Shown here in pieces: positions 26,137 through 35,300 of a stretch of 64,000 nt of DNA (its first letter is position 1; each line of letters begins with the position of its first letter). The notes under the pieces were generated by a model, which ran no database searches, was not told the DNA's origin, and saw only the letters and a program-made list of their open reading frames with translations. A program made the translations under genes and the position numbers. This DNA comes from Herminiimonas sp. (GTDB lineage: Bacteria; Pseudomonadota; Gammaproteobacteria; Burkholderiales; Burkholderiaceae_D), in contig JAQGMR010000010.1 of the NCBI GenBank assembly GCA_028292265.1, positions 1 to 64,000 of the forward strand, in the 5' to 3' direction.

Positions 26137-27681
26137 ATGAAGTTTGCTTCCTATCTCGCTTCGCACGCCGCATTCCTTCCACGGAAGGAAGCGCTGATCT
26201 GCGGTGATCGCCGCGTCAGCTTTGCCGAACTCGACGAGGTCTCCACCGAGATCGCGATTGCCCTGCAGCGCATGGGACTGAGCACCGGTGACCGCGTCGG
26301 CTTGTACCTGCCCAACTGTGTCGAATTCGCGTTTGCTTTTTTCGGCATCGTCAAGGCGGGCGGCATTGCGGTTCCAATCAACCTTCGACTGGCGCCGCCC
26401 GAGGTCGCTTTCATGCTGGACGACGCGCAGCCTTTTGCTGTGTTCATCGCAAGTCAGCATGCGGCAGATTTCGACATCGCCGTCGGGGCTTCGGCGCATG
26501 CATTCACTCCGCGCCGGATCGCCGTCGGCGGCAACGTGCGCGAGGGTGAGGTTAATTTTGAGGGCATGTGCGTAAAGGGTGACACCAACTTGCGGGAAGT
26601 GCCGGTCGAATTTGATGACTGCATGATCTCCTACACTTCGGGCACGACCGGCAAGCCCAAGGGTGCAATCCTGACGCAGTCCAATTATGTCGTGATGAAC
26701 GGCTTCATGAATGGCATGTACTGGGGATTCAAGGAAGAAGACCGCATTCTCATAACTACCCCATTGGCGCACCGTACCGCATTCGCCCGCATGGGAAATA
26801 TGCTCGTGCACGGCTGTACCCTGGTGATCTTGCCAGGTTTCGATGCCGTGGAAGTCACTCGCGCAATCGAAGACGAGCGCATTAGCGTGCTTGGGGTGGT
26901 GCCGACGGTCATCCGTCTTTTGATGCCTGAGATCGAAAAGGCGCCAGAGCGCTTCGCAACGCTGGAGCGCGTGCTCGCGACTGGTGAATCCTTCGCTGTA
27001 GAACTCAAGCAGCGATTCATGCGCTTGCTGCCCAAGGTCGATCTGTACTCCTTTTTCGCGATGACGGAAGTCGGCGTCGTTACGCTGTTGAAGCCACAAG
27101 ACCAGTTGGCGCATGCGGCCAGCGTTGGCCGCGTCGTGCCCGGGATTGAAATGAAACTGCTCGACGACAGCGGCAACAAGGTGCCGGTCGGCGATCCAGG
27201 CGAAGTGTGGGTACGTACCGGGATACCGGGCAACTACCTGAACATGCGCGAGTATTACAACCGCCCGGACGCCAACCGGGAATCGATAAGAAACGGCTGG
27301 TTCGCCACCGGCGATATCGCCACCATTGACGCCGACGGCTACGTCACCATCGTCGATCGCAAGAAAGACATGATCCTTTCCGGCGGCTATAACATCTATT
27401 CAAAAGAAGTCGAAGCTGCACTATGTGCGCATCCCGCCGTGGCACTGGCGGCGGTGGTGGGTGTGCCGGACCCGGTGTTTGGCGAGGCAGTCGCGGCCTA
27501 TGTCGTAACGCGTGCAGGCGCGGTGCCATCGACGGAAGAGTTGACGGCCTGGTGCAGCGAACGTATCGCAGGATATAAAAAACCGAAGCATTATCGCTTC
27601 GTACAAGCGCTGCCTGAAAACAGCACCGGCAAGGTACTGAAACGGATCTTGCGCGATCAATTCCTGCGCGAGTTGGCATAG
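26137..27681 (+). CDS. Acyl-CoA synthetase (AMP-forming)
   Basis: Class I adenylate-forming enzyme that activates a carboxylic acid to its CoA thioester. 514 residues. Motifs in order: phosphate loop YTSGTTGKPKGA near residue 165, the adenine-site YSFFAMTEVG near 303, the hinge GWFATGDIATID and DRKKDMILSGGYNIYSKEVE near 405-420, and the catalytic Lys in STGKVLKR near the C-terminus. ATG 26137 has AAAGGA about eight bases upstream. It heads a plus-strand cluster of beta-oxidation-like genes and is the likely entry enzyme. Substrate unknown. Confidence 0.93.
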   Translation: MKFASYLASHAAFLPRKEALICGDRRVSFAELDEVSTEIAIALQRMGLSTGDRVGLYLPNCVEFAFAFFGIVKAGGIAVPINLRLAPPEVAFMLDDAQPFAVFIASQHAADFDIAVGASAHAFTPRRIAVGGNVREGEVNFEGMCVKGDTNLREVPVEFDDCMISYTSGTTGKPKGAILTQSNYVVMNGFMNGMYWGFKEEDRILITTPLAHRTAFARMGNMLVHGCTLVILPGFDAVEVTRAIEDERISVLGVVPTVIRLLMPEIEKAPERFATLERVLATGESFAVELKQRFMRLLPKVDLYSFFAMTEVGVVTLLKPQDQLAHAASVGRVVPGIEMKLLDDSGNKVPVGDPGEVWVRTGIPGNYLNMREYYNRPDANRESIRNGWFATGDIATIDADGYVTIVDRKKDMILSGGYNIYSKEVEAALCAHPAVALAAVVGVPDPVFGEAVAAYVVTRAGAVPSTEELTAWCSERIAGYKKPKHYRFVQALPENSTGKVLKRILRDQFLRELA

Positions 27682-27741
27682 GCGCCACCCATCAGGCGGT
27701 CGCCTGCGTTGGTATTTGAAGTCGGAACAACAGGGAGGGGA

Positions 27742-28722
27742 ATGAAACGACGCAGCGTTCTAATGGCCTTAGGCGGCGGGTTGGCAGCTGCGCTCGGCGT
27801 GCCGTTGGCGCGTGCCCAGCAAGACTTCCCCAACAAGCCGCTACATATTATCGCCCCGTACCCGCCGGGTGGTACGACTGACCTCTTCGCCAGGACAATC
27901 GGCGAGTGCCTGCAACGTACCTGGGGCCAGCCCGTAATAATCGAGAACCGTCCAGGTTCTTCAGGGATGATCGGCGCTTCGATGGTGGCTCGTGCGCGCG
28001 GCGATGGTTACACGCTTCTGATCGGCTCGCAGGCGCTCTACAGCGTCAACCCCTTCTTGTATGAAAAGGTGCCTTACGACCCGGTGAAGGACTTCACACC
28101 GGTGTCGCTGGTGGCGCGACTTCCCAGCTTTTTCGTAGTCCCTGCCACGCTCCCGGTCAACACCTTGCGCGAGTTTATTCAGTACGTGAAAGAGCGGCCA
28201 GGGCAGATCGCGTATGGTTCTGCTGGCTCCGGAACGGCACAGCATATCTATTTTGAATTGTTCAAGCTGCAGACCGGTCTGGACCTTCTGCATATCCCGT
28301 ACAAAGGCAGCGTACCCGCGGTGACGGACCTCATCGGCGGCCGGGCGCAAGCGATGATGGATTTCGGTCCGTCTGTCCTGGCATTTGTCCGCGCCGGCAA
28401 ACTCAAGGCCCTGGCCGTGTCCACCAAAGAGCGCTCGCGCGCTTTGCCTGATCTGCCGAGCATGGATGAAGCTGGCGTTCCCGGCTTCGACAACGCCACC
28501 TGGTTCGCCATTCATGGCCCGGCCGGCATTCCAGCCCCGATCCTCAACAAGCTATCGAACGAAATTCGCAATGCCGTACGCAGTCCGGAGGTGCGGGCCC
28601 GCTTCGAGACGCAAGGCATCGATGCCGTAGGGACAACGCCGGAAGAACTCGCTAGCCGTCAACGTGGAGATGCCATCAAGTACGCCGATGTCATCAAGCG
28701 CGCAAACATCAAGGTTGATTGA
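27742..28722 (+). CDS. Bug-family periplasmic substrate receptor (TTT system)
   Basis: Tripartite tricarboxylate transporter receptor, a periplasmic protein that binds carboxylates. 326 residues with a leader of Tat/Sec character (KRRSVLMALGGGLAAALG), mature start about AQQDFPNK, and the family blocks IIAPYPPGGTTDLFAR and PDLPSMDEAGVPG. ATG 27742 follows GGGAGGGG. No TctA/TctB membrane proteins are nearby, which is common for Bug orphans. Lies between CoA ligase and a second Bug gene, so it may capture the acid that the ligase activates. Confidence 0.93.
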   Translation: MKRRSVLMALGGGLAAALGVPLARAQQDFPNKPLHIIAPYPPGGTTDLFARTIGECLQRTWGQPVIIENRPGSSGMIGASMVARARGDGYTLLIGSQALYSVNPFLYEKVPYDPVKDFTPVSLVARLPSFFVVPATLPVNTLREFIQYVKERPGQIAYGSAGSGTAQHIYFELFKLQTGLDLLHIPYKGSVPAVTDLIGGRAQAMMDFGPSVLAFVRAGKLKALAVSTKERSRALPDLPSMDEAGVPGFDNATWFAIHGPAGIPAPILNKLSNEIRNAVRSPEVRARFETQGIDAVGTTPEELASRQRGDAIKYADVIKRANIKVD

Positions 28723-28725
28723 AAG

Positions 28726-29790
28726 ATGGGAAATACCATGCAGCGTCTTTCGGCAAGATTCGCGGAATATTTTTGCGCGAGATCCTTTGAAAGGATCGCA
28801 AAAAATTGCAGCGGCCTGACCCGCCGGATGCTCGGCTTGTTGCTGGCAGGAGTCGTCTTCATGTCAGGCGCGCAGGCAGCTGATCACGCGGCCTATCCAA
28901 ATCGGCTGGTGAAGATTGTGCTGGCCTATGAAGCGGGCGGTTCAGTTGACTTCCTGGCGCGCAAACTTTCCGAGGCGCTTTCCACGAGACTTGGCCAGCC
29001 AGTGATCGTGGAGCCGCGGCCTGGCGCCAACGAGCGCATCGCTTCGCAATACCTGCTAAGCCAGCCCGCCGATGGCTATAGCCTATTACTGGTGGCAGTG
29101 CCGCATGCAACCAACGCCGCGCTGTTCCCGAACCTTCCTTACGACACCCGCAAAAGCTTCGCGCCGATAATTCTGCTGGCTGATGTTTCACAATTGGTGG
29201 TCGTGCGGGCCGACTCGGAATACAAAACTTTTGCCGACGTGGTCAAGGCAGCGAAAGCCAAGCCGGGGCAAGTCAGCTATGGCTCTCCCGGCATTGCAAC
29301 CGGTACCCATTTGATGATGGAAATGCTGAACCAGCTCGCCGGCATTGAGATGCTCCATGTGCCCTACAAGGGCCTGGCGCCGTTGACGGCAGCCATCCTC
29401 GGCGGGCATACCGACGTGGGCGTCTACAGCGTGTCCCCGCAGTTAATGGGGCTGGTTGAATCCGGTCGCATTCGGGCGCTTGGCATACCCAGCCGTGAGC
29501 GTTGGTCGGCGCTGCCAAATGTGCCGACCTTTGCCGAGCAGGGTTATCCCCAGGCCATAGGCGGGACCTGGTTTGGCTTGCTGGCGAAAGCCGGCACGCC
29601 GCCCGAGGTGGTGCAGCGGCTTAACCGCGAGATCAATGCCGTTCTGGCCACGCCAGACGTCAGGTCGAGCATGCTGAACATCGGCATGAATCCGGTTGGC
29701 GGAACGCCGGAGCAATTTGGTACGCATATAGGTCAGGAGATTGACCGGTGGGGCAAAGTTATTCGGAGTCGCAATATCCGGATTGAATGA
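28726..29790 (+). CDS. Second Bug-family periplasmic substrate receptor
   Basis: 354 residues, the same fold as the preceding gene but divergent: AAYPNRLVKIVLAYEAGGS with an altered first ligand loop (YEAGGS for the usual YPPGG). The hydrophobic leader MLGLLLAGVVFMSGAQA starts only after about 34 residues, so the true start may be further in. A start at 28726 or ATG 28738 would give a long N-region. Four bases separate it from the first Bug gene; tandem Bug duplication is typical for Burkholderiales. Confidence 0.9.
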   Translation: MGNTMQRLSARFAEYFCARSFERIAKNCSGLTRRMLGLLLAGVVFMSGAQAADHAAYPNRLVKIVLAYEAGGSVDFLARKLSEALSTRLGQPVIVEPRPGANERIASQYLLSQPADGYSLLLVAVPHATNAALFPNLPYDTRKSFAPIILLADVSQLVVVRADSEYKTFADVVKAAKAKPGQVSYGSPGIATGTHLMMEMLNQLAGIEMLHVPYKGLAPLTAAILGGHTDVGVYSVSPQLMGLVESGRIRALGIPSRERWSALPNVPTFAEQGYPQAIGGTWFGLLAKAGTPPEVVQRLNREINAVLATPDVRSSMLNIGMNPVGGTPEQFGTHIGQEIDRWGKVIRSRNIRIE

Positions 29791-29845
29791 AGGACCGCTT
29801 TCGCTAGCCGGCCGGACAATGTAATCACACATGGTGGATAGAACT

Positions 29846-31012
29846 ATGAAGAAAAAAGATATCGCAGTTGTTGGCTACGGCGAGACAAAAGTGACGCTGC
29901 GTGGTGGCCGTAGCTCCTACGATCTGGCCGGGGATGTGCTGGAACAGATCCTGAACCAGACCGGCATCGACAAGAAGGAAATCGACGGCCTGGCGATCGC
30001 CGAGACGATGAGCGAGACAGGCAATCCGTTCTGGGGCGTGTATATGTGCGAGATGCTTGGGCTGGAGCCTGACTGGATGCAGTTGAATGGCTTGGGCGGC
30101 GGGTCTGGCATTGGTGGTATAGCGCGGGCTGCTTCCGCTATCCGTGACGGCATGTGCAAGACGGTACTGGTGATGGCTTCCGACGCGCAGTCGTCTGGCC
30201 GACCGCCGGAGCAGGGCGCCCAGCGTCCTGAATTTATGTATCCGGTCGGCGTGCGTGGACCGGTGGGCGCCTTCGGACTCCTGAGCCAGCGATACAAGCA
30301 CCAATACGGCTTGAATGACAAGGCGCTCGCCAAGCTCGCGGTCACGCAGCGCAATCACGCGCTGATGAATCCCAATGCGTGCGACAAATTGCAGGTGCCG
30401 CTTACCGAGGACGACTACTTGAAGTCGAAGTATGTTTCCGAGCCGATCCGCGTGCTGGATTCGGTGATGGTGTGTGACGGCGCCAACGGCGTCCTGGTAA
30501 CGTCGACGGAGAACGCGAAGCGCCTGGGCTTGAAGATGGCGCACCCGATCGGCTATGGCGAGAAGACCAACTTCAGAGGCGCCGACCGCCTGGCCGACAT
30601 CACCGTCTCCGGTTTCTCCGTGGCTGGTCCGCGTGCGTTGAAACAGGCGCAGATGACTGCCAAAGACATCCGCATGATCATGCCCTATGACGACTTCCTC
30701 ATCGCGCTCATCATTACGCTTGAAGACATTGGTTTTTGCGAGAAGGGCAAGGGCGCCCAGTTCGTGCTCGACACTGACATGTCATACAAGGGCACGCTGC
30801 CGCTCAACACCTCGGGCGGGCAGATTTCCGCGGGCCAGCCTGGCCTGGCGGGCGGCGGCTTGAATCTGGTGGAAGGCGTACGGCAAATGTTTGGGGAGGC
30901 TGGCGAGCGCCAGGTTTCCGACCCGCGCAACTGCATGGTCACCGGTATCGGCGTTATCCCCTATGGCCGGAACTGGGGCGTGTCCAATGTAATGATTCTG
31001 GAGCAGCCATGA
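29846..31012 (+). CDS. Thiolase-fold protein without the catalytic Cys (lipid-transfer/SCPx type)
   Basis: About 388 residues of the thiolase superfamily. The nucleophilic Cys position is replaced in NGLGGGSGIGGIARA, and the usual C-terminal GHP motif is GQPGLAGGG, so it is not a normal ketoacyl-CoA thiolase. Such Cys-less thiolase-like proteins paired with DUF35 act as acyl-CoA aldolases in steroid side-chain breakdown (Ltp2 with ChsH2 in actinobacteria). The role here is inferred. ATG 29846 follows GGTGG; an in-frame ATG 15 bases earlier has no ribosome site. Overlaps the DUF35 gene by ATGA. Confidence 0.9.
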   Translation: MKKKDIAVVGYGETKVTLRGGRSSYDLAGDVLEQILNQTGIDKKEIDGLAIAETMSETGNPFWGVYMCEMLGLEPDWMQLNGLGGGSGIGGIARAASAIRDGMCKTVLVMASDAQSSGRPPEQGAQRPEFMYPVGVRGPVGAFGLLSQRYKHQYGLNDKALAKLAVTQRNHALMNPNACDKLQVPLTEDDYLKSKYVSEPIRVLDSVMVCDGANGVLVTSTENAKRLGLKMAHPIGYGEKTNFRGADRLADITVSGFSVAGPRALKQAQMTAKDIRMIMPYDDFLIALIITLEDIGFCEKGKGAQFVLDTDMSYKGTLPLNTSGGQISAGQPGLAGGGLNLVEGVRQMFGEAGERQVSDPRNCMVTGIGVIPYGRNWGVSNVMILEQP

Positions 31013-31437
31013 ATACCTCTATTGAGAAAAAAGTTATCCCCCGCCCCCTGCCGAAGGTCAATGCCTACATGGATACCGCGCCGTTCTGGAAGGCGGCCAG
31101 GGAAGGAAAACTGATGATCCAATTCTGCAAGGACACGGGAGAGCCGCAATTCTTCCCGCGCCCGGTTAGCATGGCCAACGGCAAGCGCAATCTTGAGTGG
31201 CGCGAAGTGTCCGGACGCGGCAAGGTATATACGCATTCCACCACCTTCAACGCCTGGCCCGGCCATGAAGCGCGGGTGCCCTACGTGGTGGCGCTGGTGG
31301 AGTTGGAAGAAGGCGTGCGGATCTTGTGCAATATCCTCAATGTGAAGCCGGAGGATGTGAAGATAGACATGCCGGTCAAGCTCTGCTGGGAAAAATTGTC
31401 GGAAGAGATCAATTACCCGGCCTTCGAGCCGGCGTAA
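31009..31437 (+). CDS. DUF35 OB-fold protein, partner of the thiolase-like protein
   Basis: 142 residues. The N-terminal rubredoxin-like zinc ribbon of DUF35 is degenerate: only FCKDTGEPQFFPRPVSM remains, with one of the usual four Cys. It is followed by the OB-fold (EWREVSGRGKVYTHSTTF and VPYVVALVELEEGVRI). DUF35 proteins bind acyl-CoA and stabilise thiolase-type partners; the four-base overlap with the thiolase gene supports a complex. Cytoplasmic. The loss of zinc ligands is seen in some relatives. Confidence 0.88.
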   Translation: MNTSIEKKVIPRPLPKVNAYMDTAPFWKAAREGKLMIQFCKDTGEPQFFPRPVSMANGKRNLEWREVSGRGKVYTHSTTFNAWPGHEARVPYVVALVELEEGVRILCNILNVKPEDVKIDMPVKLCWEKLSEEINYPAFEPA

Positions 31438-31527
31438 TCCGGACCAGTGTCCCAGTGGCTTTGGTCAACAGGCAGCAAGCAGCAGGCTGTAAGCCACTCA
31501 TGAAATTCTTTCGAACGTGCGCATGAC

Positions 31528-32721
31528 ATGGACCTGAATTACTCAACCGAGGAACTGGAGTTCCGCGACCAGGTACGGGCCTGGCTGAACGTCAACCTGC
31601 CGCCCGCCTTGAAAGCGCGGGTGGCAAGTTACGCCCATCTCTCCAAAGAAGAAACCATGGGCTGGCATCGCATTCTCGCGGCGAAGGGCTGGATCGCCCC
31701 GAGCTGGCCGGTGGAGTGGGGCGGTACCGGCTGGAACCCGGTGCAGCGCTTTATCTTCGAAGAAGAATGCGGTTATGCCGGTGCGCCGCAATTGCCGGCG
31801 CTCGGCCTGTTGATGTGCGCACCGGTACTGATCCGTTATGGCAGCCAGGCGCAAAAGGAACGCTTTCTGCCGCCGCTCTACAGAGGCGAGGAATTCTGGT
31901 GCCAGGGTTATTCGGAACCAGGCGCGGGTTCCGACCTGGCATCGCTCAAGACCCGCGCCATCCGCGACGGCGAGGACTACGTCGTCACCGGTCAAAAAGC
32001 CTGGACCACGCAAGCGCATTGGGCTGACTGGATGTTTTGCCTGGTGCGCACCAGCGTTGGCGAACGTCAGCAAGAGGGCATTTCCTTCCTGTTGATCGAC
32101 ATGAAGTCACCTGGTGTCACGGTGCGCCCCGTGATGCTGATGGACGGTGGCCATGAAGTAAACGAAGTCTTTCTTGACGAGGTGCGGGTGCCGGTTGCAA
32201 ACCTGGTGCATCACGAAGGGCAGGGATGGACCGTTGCCAAGTTCTTGCTGGGCTATGAACGCCTGAATTCCGGACGCATCGCTCCCTCGAAGCGTCAGTT
32301 GGCGCGTTTGAAGGCGATGGCGGCAGCGACGACAGACCAGGGCGTGCCCTTGCTGGACCAGCCGCGCTTTGGTGACCGCCTGACGCAGGTCGAGGTGGAA
32401 CTGATGGCGCTTGAAATCACCAACCTGCGCTTCCTCGACCAGATGCGGCGCACCGGCCAGCCGCCCGGGCCCGAAGTGTCGATGCTCAAATTGAAAGGCT
32501 GCATGATCCAGCAGGCACTGTCCGAGTTGATGCTGCAAGTGGCTGGGCCGCAAGCTTATGAGGCCTATGTGGAAGAGGGTGCGTACTCGGATGCGGGAGA
32601 ACGTGAAAGGCTGCTGGCGGCCATTGCCTCGCGCTACCTTAACCTTCGCAAGGTGACAATCTATGGCGGCTCGGATGAAATTCAGCGCAACATCCTGGCC
32701 AAGGCCAGCCTCGGCCTCTGA
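31528..32721 (+). CDS. Acyl-CoA dehydrogenase, first of a pair
   Basis: FAD-dependent acyl-CoA dehydrogenase, 397 residues. Landmarks: the FAD/substrate loop CQGYSEPGAGSDLASLKTRA near residue 131, YVVTGQKAWTT near 153, and the C-terminal TIYGGSDEIQRNILAK. ATG 31528 has no strong ribosome site. It is followed 20 bases later by a second, more divergent dehydrogenase, a layout like the heterotetrameric FadE/ChsE pairs of steroid catabolism. Confidence 0.93.
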   Translation: MDLNYSTEELEFRDQVRAWLNVNLPPALKARVASYAHLSKEETMGWHRILAAKGWIAPSWPVEWGGTGWNPVQRFIFEEECGYAGAPQLPALGLLMCAPVLIRYGSQAQKERFLPPLYRGEEFWCQGYSEPGAGSDLASLKTRAIRDGEDYVVTGQKAWTTQAHWADWMFCLVRTSVGERQQEGISFLLIDMKSPGVTVRPVMLMDGGHEVNEVFLDEVRVPVANLVHHEGQGWTVAKFLLGYERLNSGRIAPSKRQLARLKAMAAATTDQGVPLLDQPRFGDRLTQVEVELMALEITNLRFLDQMRRTGQPPGPEVSMLKLKGCMIQQALSELMLQVAGPQAYEAYVEEGAYSDAGERERLLAAIASRYLNLRKVTIYGGSDEIQRNILAKASLGL

Positions 32722-32741
32722 CTAACCAGGCAGACATCGGC

Positions 32742-33902
32742 ATGGACTTTGATTACACCGACGAACAAAAGCAGCTTGCCAACGCGGTAAACCGTTACCT
32801 CGACAAGGAATACGGTTTCGAAGCGCGCACGGGTATCTTGCGCACGGCCGAGGGTTATAGCGGCGGCGTGTGGCGCCAGTTCGCTGAGATGGGCTTGCTC
32901 GCTTTGCCGCTTCCGGAAGAATATGGCGGCTTTGCCGGCGGCGCGGTGGACATGCTGCCGATCATGGAAGCCATGGGCATGGCGCTGGTGGTGGAGCCGT
33001 ATCTCGCAACAGTCCTCTGCGCCCGGTTGCTGGCCGGCGCGGGGAGCGCGGTTCGCAGAGCCGAACTGCTGCCAGCAGTGGCCGCTGGCGACCTTAAGCT
33101 GGCTCTGGCGCATGCTGAGCCAACGTCGCGCTATCGACGCTCCCACGTACGCACCAGGGCCTGCCGTGATGGCCCTGGCTGGCGCCTTGATGGCGACAAG
33201 AGCATGGTCGTGCATGGCCCGCTGGCTAATCTCTTGCTGGTGTCAGCGCGGGTGGAAGGCGAGGACGATGCCGCCGACGGCATCAGCCTTTTCCTTGTTC
33301 CCGCGGAAGCCGCGGGTGTCACTGAGCGTTCCTTCCGGACGGTGGATGGCATGGTGGCTTGCGACTTGCGGCTGGAGGGCGTGAGGCTCGGCGAACAAGA
33401 CTTGCTCGGTGTTCCGGGACAAGCGCACGCTTCGCTCGATGAGGTGCTCGATTTTGCCACTGCCCTGTGCTGCGCTGAAGCCGTAGGCGTCATCGGGTAT
33501 GCGAACGCCCAAACCGTGGATTATCTAAAGACGCGGCGCCAGTTTGGCAAAAGCATCGGCACCAACCAGGCCTTGCAGCACCGCATGGTGGAGTTGATGA
33601 TCACGCACGAACAGGCTCGCTCAATGGCGTGCCTGGCTTGCGTTAAGGTCGATACTGAAACAGACCCGCGCCAGCGCGCTCGAGCGGTGTCAGCCGCGCA
33701 AATTCGTATCGCCCAAGCTTGCCGATTGGTCAGCCAGGAAAGCGTTCAAATGCATGGCGGCATTGGGATGACCGAAGAATTGAAGCTAAGCCACAGCTTC
33801 AGGCGCCTGCTGGTACTTGGCCAGCAATTTGGCGACGTTGATTTTCATCTGGAGCGCTTCGCGCGACTGGACCGCGAGTTGCAGCGGCAAGACGGTAATT
33901 GA
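32742..33902 (+). CDS. Acyl-CoA dehydrogenase, second of a pair
   Basis: 386 residues. The N-terminal helical domain contains LGLLALPLPEEYGG-like sequence (MGLLALPLPEEYGG). The C-terminal FAD-contact motif is VQMHGGIGMTEELKLSH, near residue 335. The middle domain is divergent around AHAEPTSRYRRSHVR, where the FAD loop of the first subunit is conserved. In paired systems one subunit supplies the FAD site and the other the catalytic base, so this may be a complementary subunit. Ends shortly before an eight-base tandem repeat. Confidence 0.9.
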   Translation: MDFDYTDEQKQLANAVNRYLDKEYGFEARTGILRTAEGYSGGVWRQFAEMGLLALPLPEEYGGFAGGAVDMLPIMEAMGMALVVEPYLATVLCARLLAGAGSAVRRAELLPAVAAGDLKLALAHAEPTSRYRRSHVRTRACRDGPGWRLDGDKSMVVHGPLANLLLVSARVEGEDDAADGISLFLVPAEAAGVTERSFRTVDGMVACDLRLEGVRLGEQDLLGVPGQAHASLDEVLDFATALCCAEAVGVIGYANAQTVDYLKTRRQFGKSIGTNQALQHRMVELMITHEQARSMACLACVKVDTETDPRQRARAVSAAQIRIAQACRLVSQESVQMHGGIGMTEELKLSHSFRRLLVLGQQFGDVDFHLERFARLDRELQRQDGN

Positions 33903-33915
33903 AGAACCGGCTGCC

Positions 33916-33963
33916 AGGGAATCAGGGAATCAAAGAATTAGGGAGTTAGGAGATTAGGGAAAG
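33916..33963. repeat. Degenerate 8-bp tandem repeat, six units
   Basis: Six consecutive octamers close to AGGGAATT: AGGGAATC, AGGGAATC, AAAGAATT, AGGGAGTT, AGGAGATT, AGGGAAAG. They lie directly after the dehydrogenase stop and about 150 bases before the next gene. A microsatellite-like array; no function is evident. Confidence 0.85.
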
Positions 33964-34114
33964 GCGCGGCGGATGGCGCGGGCAGTTACTGTTGACCTGG
34001 AACGAAACGGCAGCGTCCCTGTTGAATAGTCGACGCCAAAGCCGAGCAATTTGCAGATGTACCCCGAACTGCTGACCTTTGCGTAAGTTTAAAAAAATAT
34101 GGGAGACAACGATT

Positions 34115-35110
34115 GTGTGGACAAGACGTGAATTCATTGCGAGATCTGTCATTACCGCTGGTGCGACATTGGTGCCAGCTGCCTATGCCCAAAATGTGAG
34201 CTCAGCGGCAGCTTACCCAAATCGGCCAATCCGATTCTTCGCCGGCTTCCCGCCAGGAGGGGTGGCCGACCAGGTTGCGCGACTTATTGTTCCGGACTTA
34301 TCCATTCGCCTCGGTCAGCCGATAATTATTGATAACCGTGCAGGCGCCGGTGGCGTCATTGCCGTCGAGAGTATCGCCAAGTCTCCCCCAGATGGTTACA
34401 CCATGGGATTCGGTGTTTCAGGCGCGCTTACCTCCAGCGTGACTTTGTCGCCAAAGTTGCCGTATGACCCAACGAAGGACGTTGCTCCCATCTCCCTGGT
34501 GGTCTCGAATCCACTCGTACTGGTCGTCCCGTCCTCAAGCGGCTTGAAAAGCGTTAAAGACTTCGTGGCTGCCGCTAAAGCTGCGAATGCGAAGTTTAAC
34601 TATGGCACTGCAGGCGTCGGCACGGCTATGCACCTGGCTGGCGAGTTACTGAAACAGACTGCCGGCTTTGAAATGAATCATGCGCCGTACAAAGGCAGTG
34701 CGCCGGCCGCTACGGATCTGCTTGGCGGTCACATTACGGCAGCGATACTGGACTTGGCCACGGCGAAGCAGCACATTCAGTCAGGTCGACTCACGGCACT
34801 CGGACTAACTAGCGGCAAGCGCACTACATTGGCTCCTGAAATTCCTACCATCGCGGAGTCGGGGTATCCCGGTTATGAATTCATCTCATGGTTTGGCTTT
34901 CTGATGCCTTCGGCGACGCCACAGGCCATTCTCACGCGTGTTCATACAGACCTTGTGAGCGTGTTACACGATCCCTCGGTGCGCAAGAAATTGTTCGACG
35001 CGGGTGTTGACCCTGCACCTGGAACGCCCGAAGAGATGCGTGCCCGGATCAAGCGCGAAATAGAGATCTCATCAAAATTGATCAAGGCCGCAGGCATTAC
35101 GGTTGAATGA
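34115..35110 (+). CDS. Third Bug-family periplasmic substrate receptor
   Basis: 331 residues with a twin-arginine-type leader (WTRREFIARSVITAGA) and the family blocks FFAGFPPGGVADQVARL and PEIPTIAESGYPGYEF. Start GTG 34115 is preferred: GGGAGA lies about eight bases upstream, and the leader then begins at the twin arginine. Separated from the dehydrogenase pair by about 210 bases including the octamer repeat, so it probably has its own promoter. Ligand unknown, likely a carboxylate. Confidence 0.9.
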   Translation: MWTRREFIARSVITAGATLVPAAYAQNVSSAAAYPNRPIRFFAGFPPGGVADQVARLIVPDLSIRLGQPIIIDNRAGAGGVIAVESIAKSPPDGYTMGFGVSGALTSSVTLSPKLPYDPTKDVAPISLVVSNPLVLVVPSSSGLKSVKDFVAAAKAANAKFNYGTAGVGTAMHLAGELLKQTAGFEMNHAPYKGSAPAATDLLGGHITAAILDLATAKQHIQSGRLTALGLTSGKRTTLAPEIPTIAESGYPGYEFISWFGFLMPSATPQAILTRVHTDLVSVLHDPSVRKKLFDAGVDPAPGTPEEMRARIKREIEISSKLIKAAGITVE

Positions 35111-35300
35111 AGCGTCGGGCGTGGCCAACACTGTTCCAGCCGGTGGAAATAACATCGTGGCTTTATCCTTGCCGCAGCTTTATCTCGCGTGACAAGCGGA
35201 CGGCCGGGTACCATGGGCGAGGTTCCGTGTACGTTTCACTAAGCAGGTAGTCGCCGACAAAGGCCCCACAATTTCCAACCCGCTGGTAAGAGGAGAAAGC

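Noticed and set aside
25924-27114. A 396-codon minus-strand open frame opposite the acyl-CoA ligase
   Set aside because: It is antisense to an obvious ligase with all motifs; composition is that of a mirror frame.
33916-33963. Possible CRISPR-like array
   Set aside because: The repeat unit is eight bases and contiguous without spacers, so it is a microsatellite.
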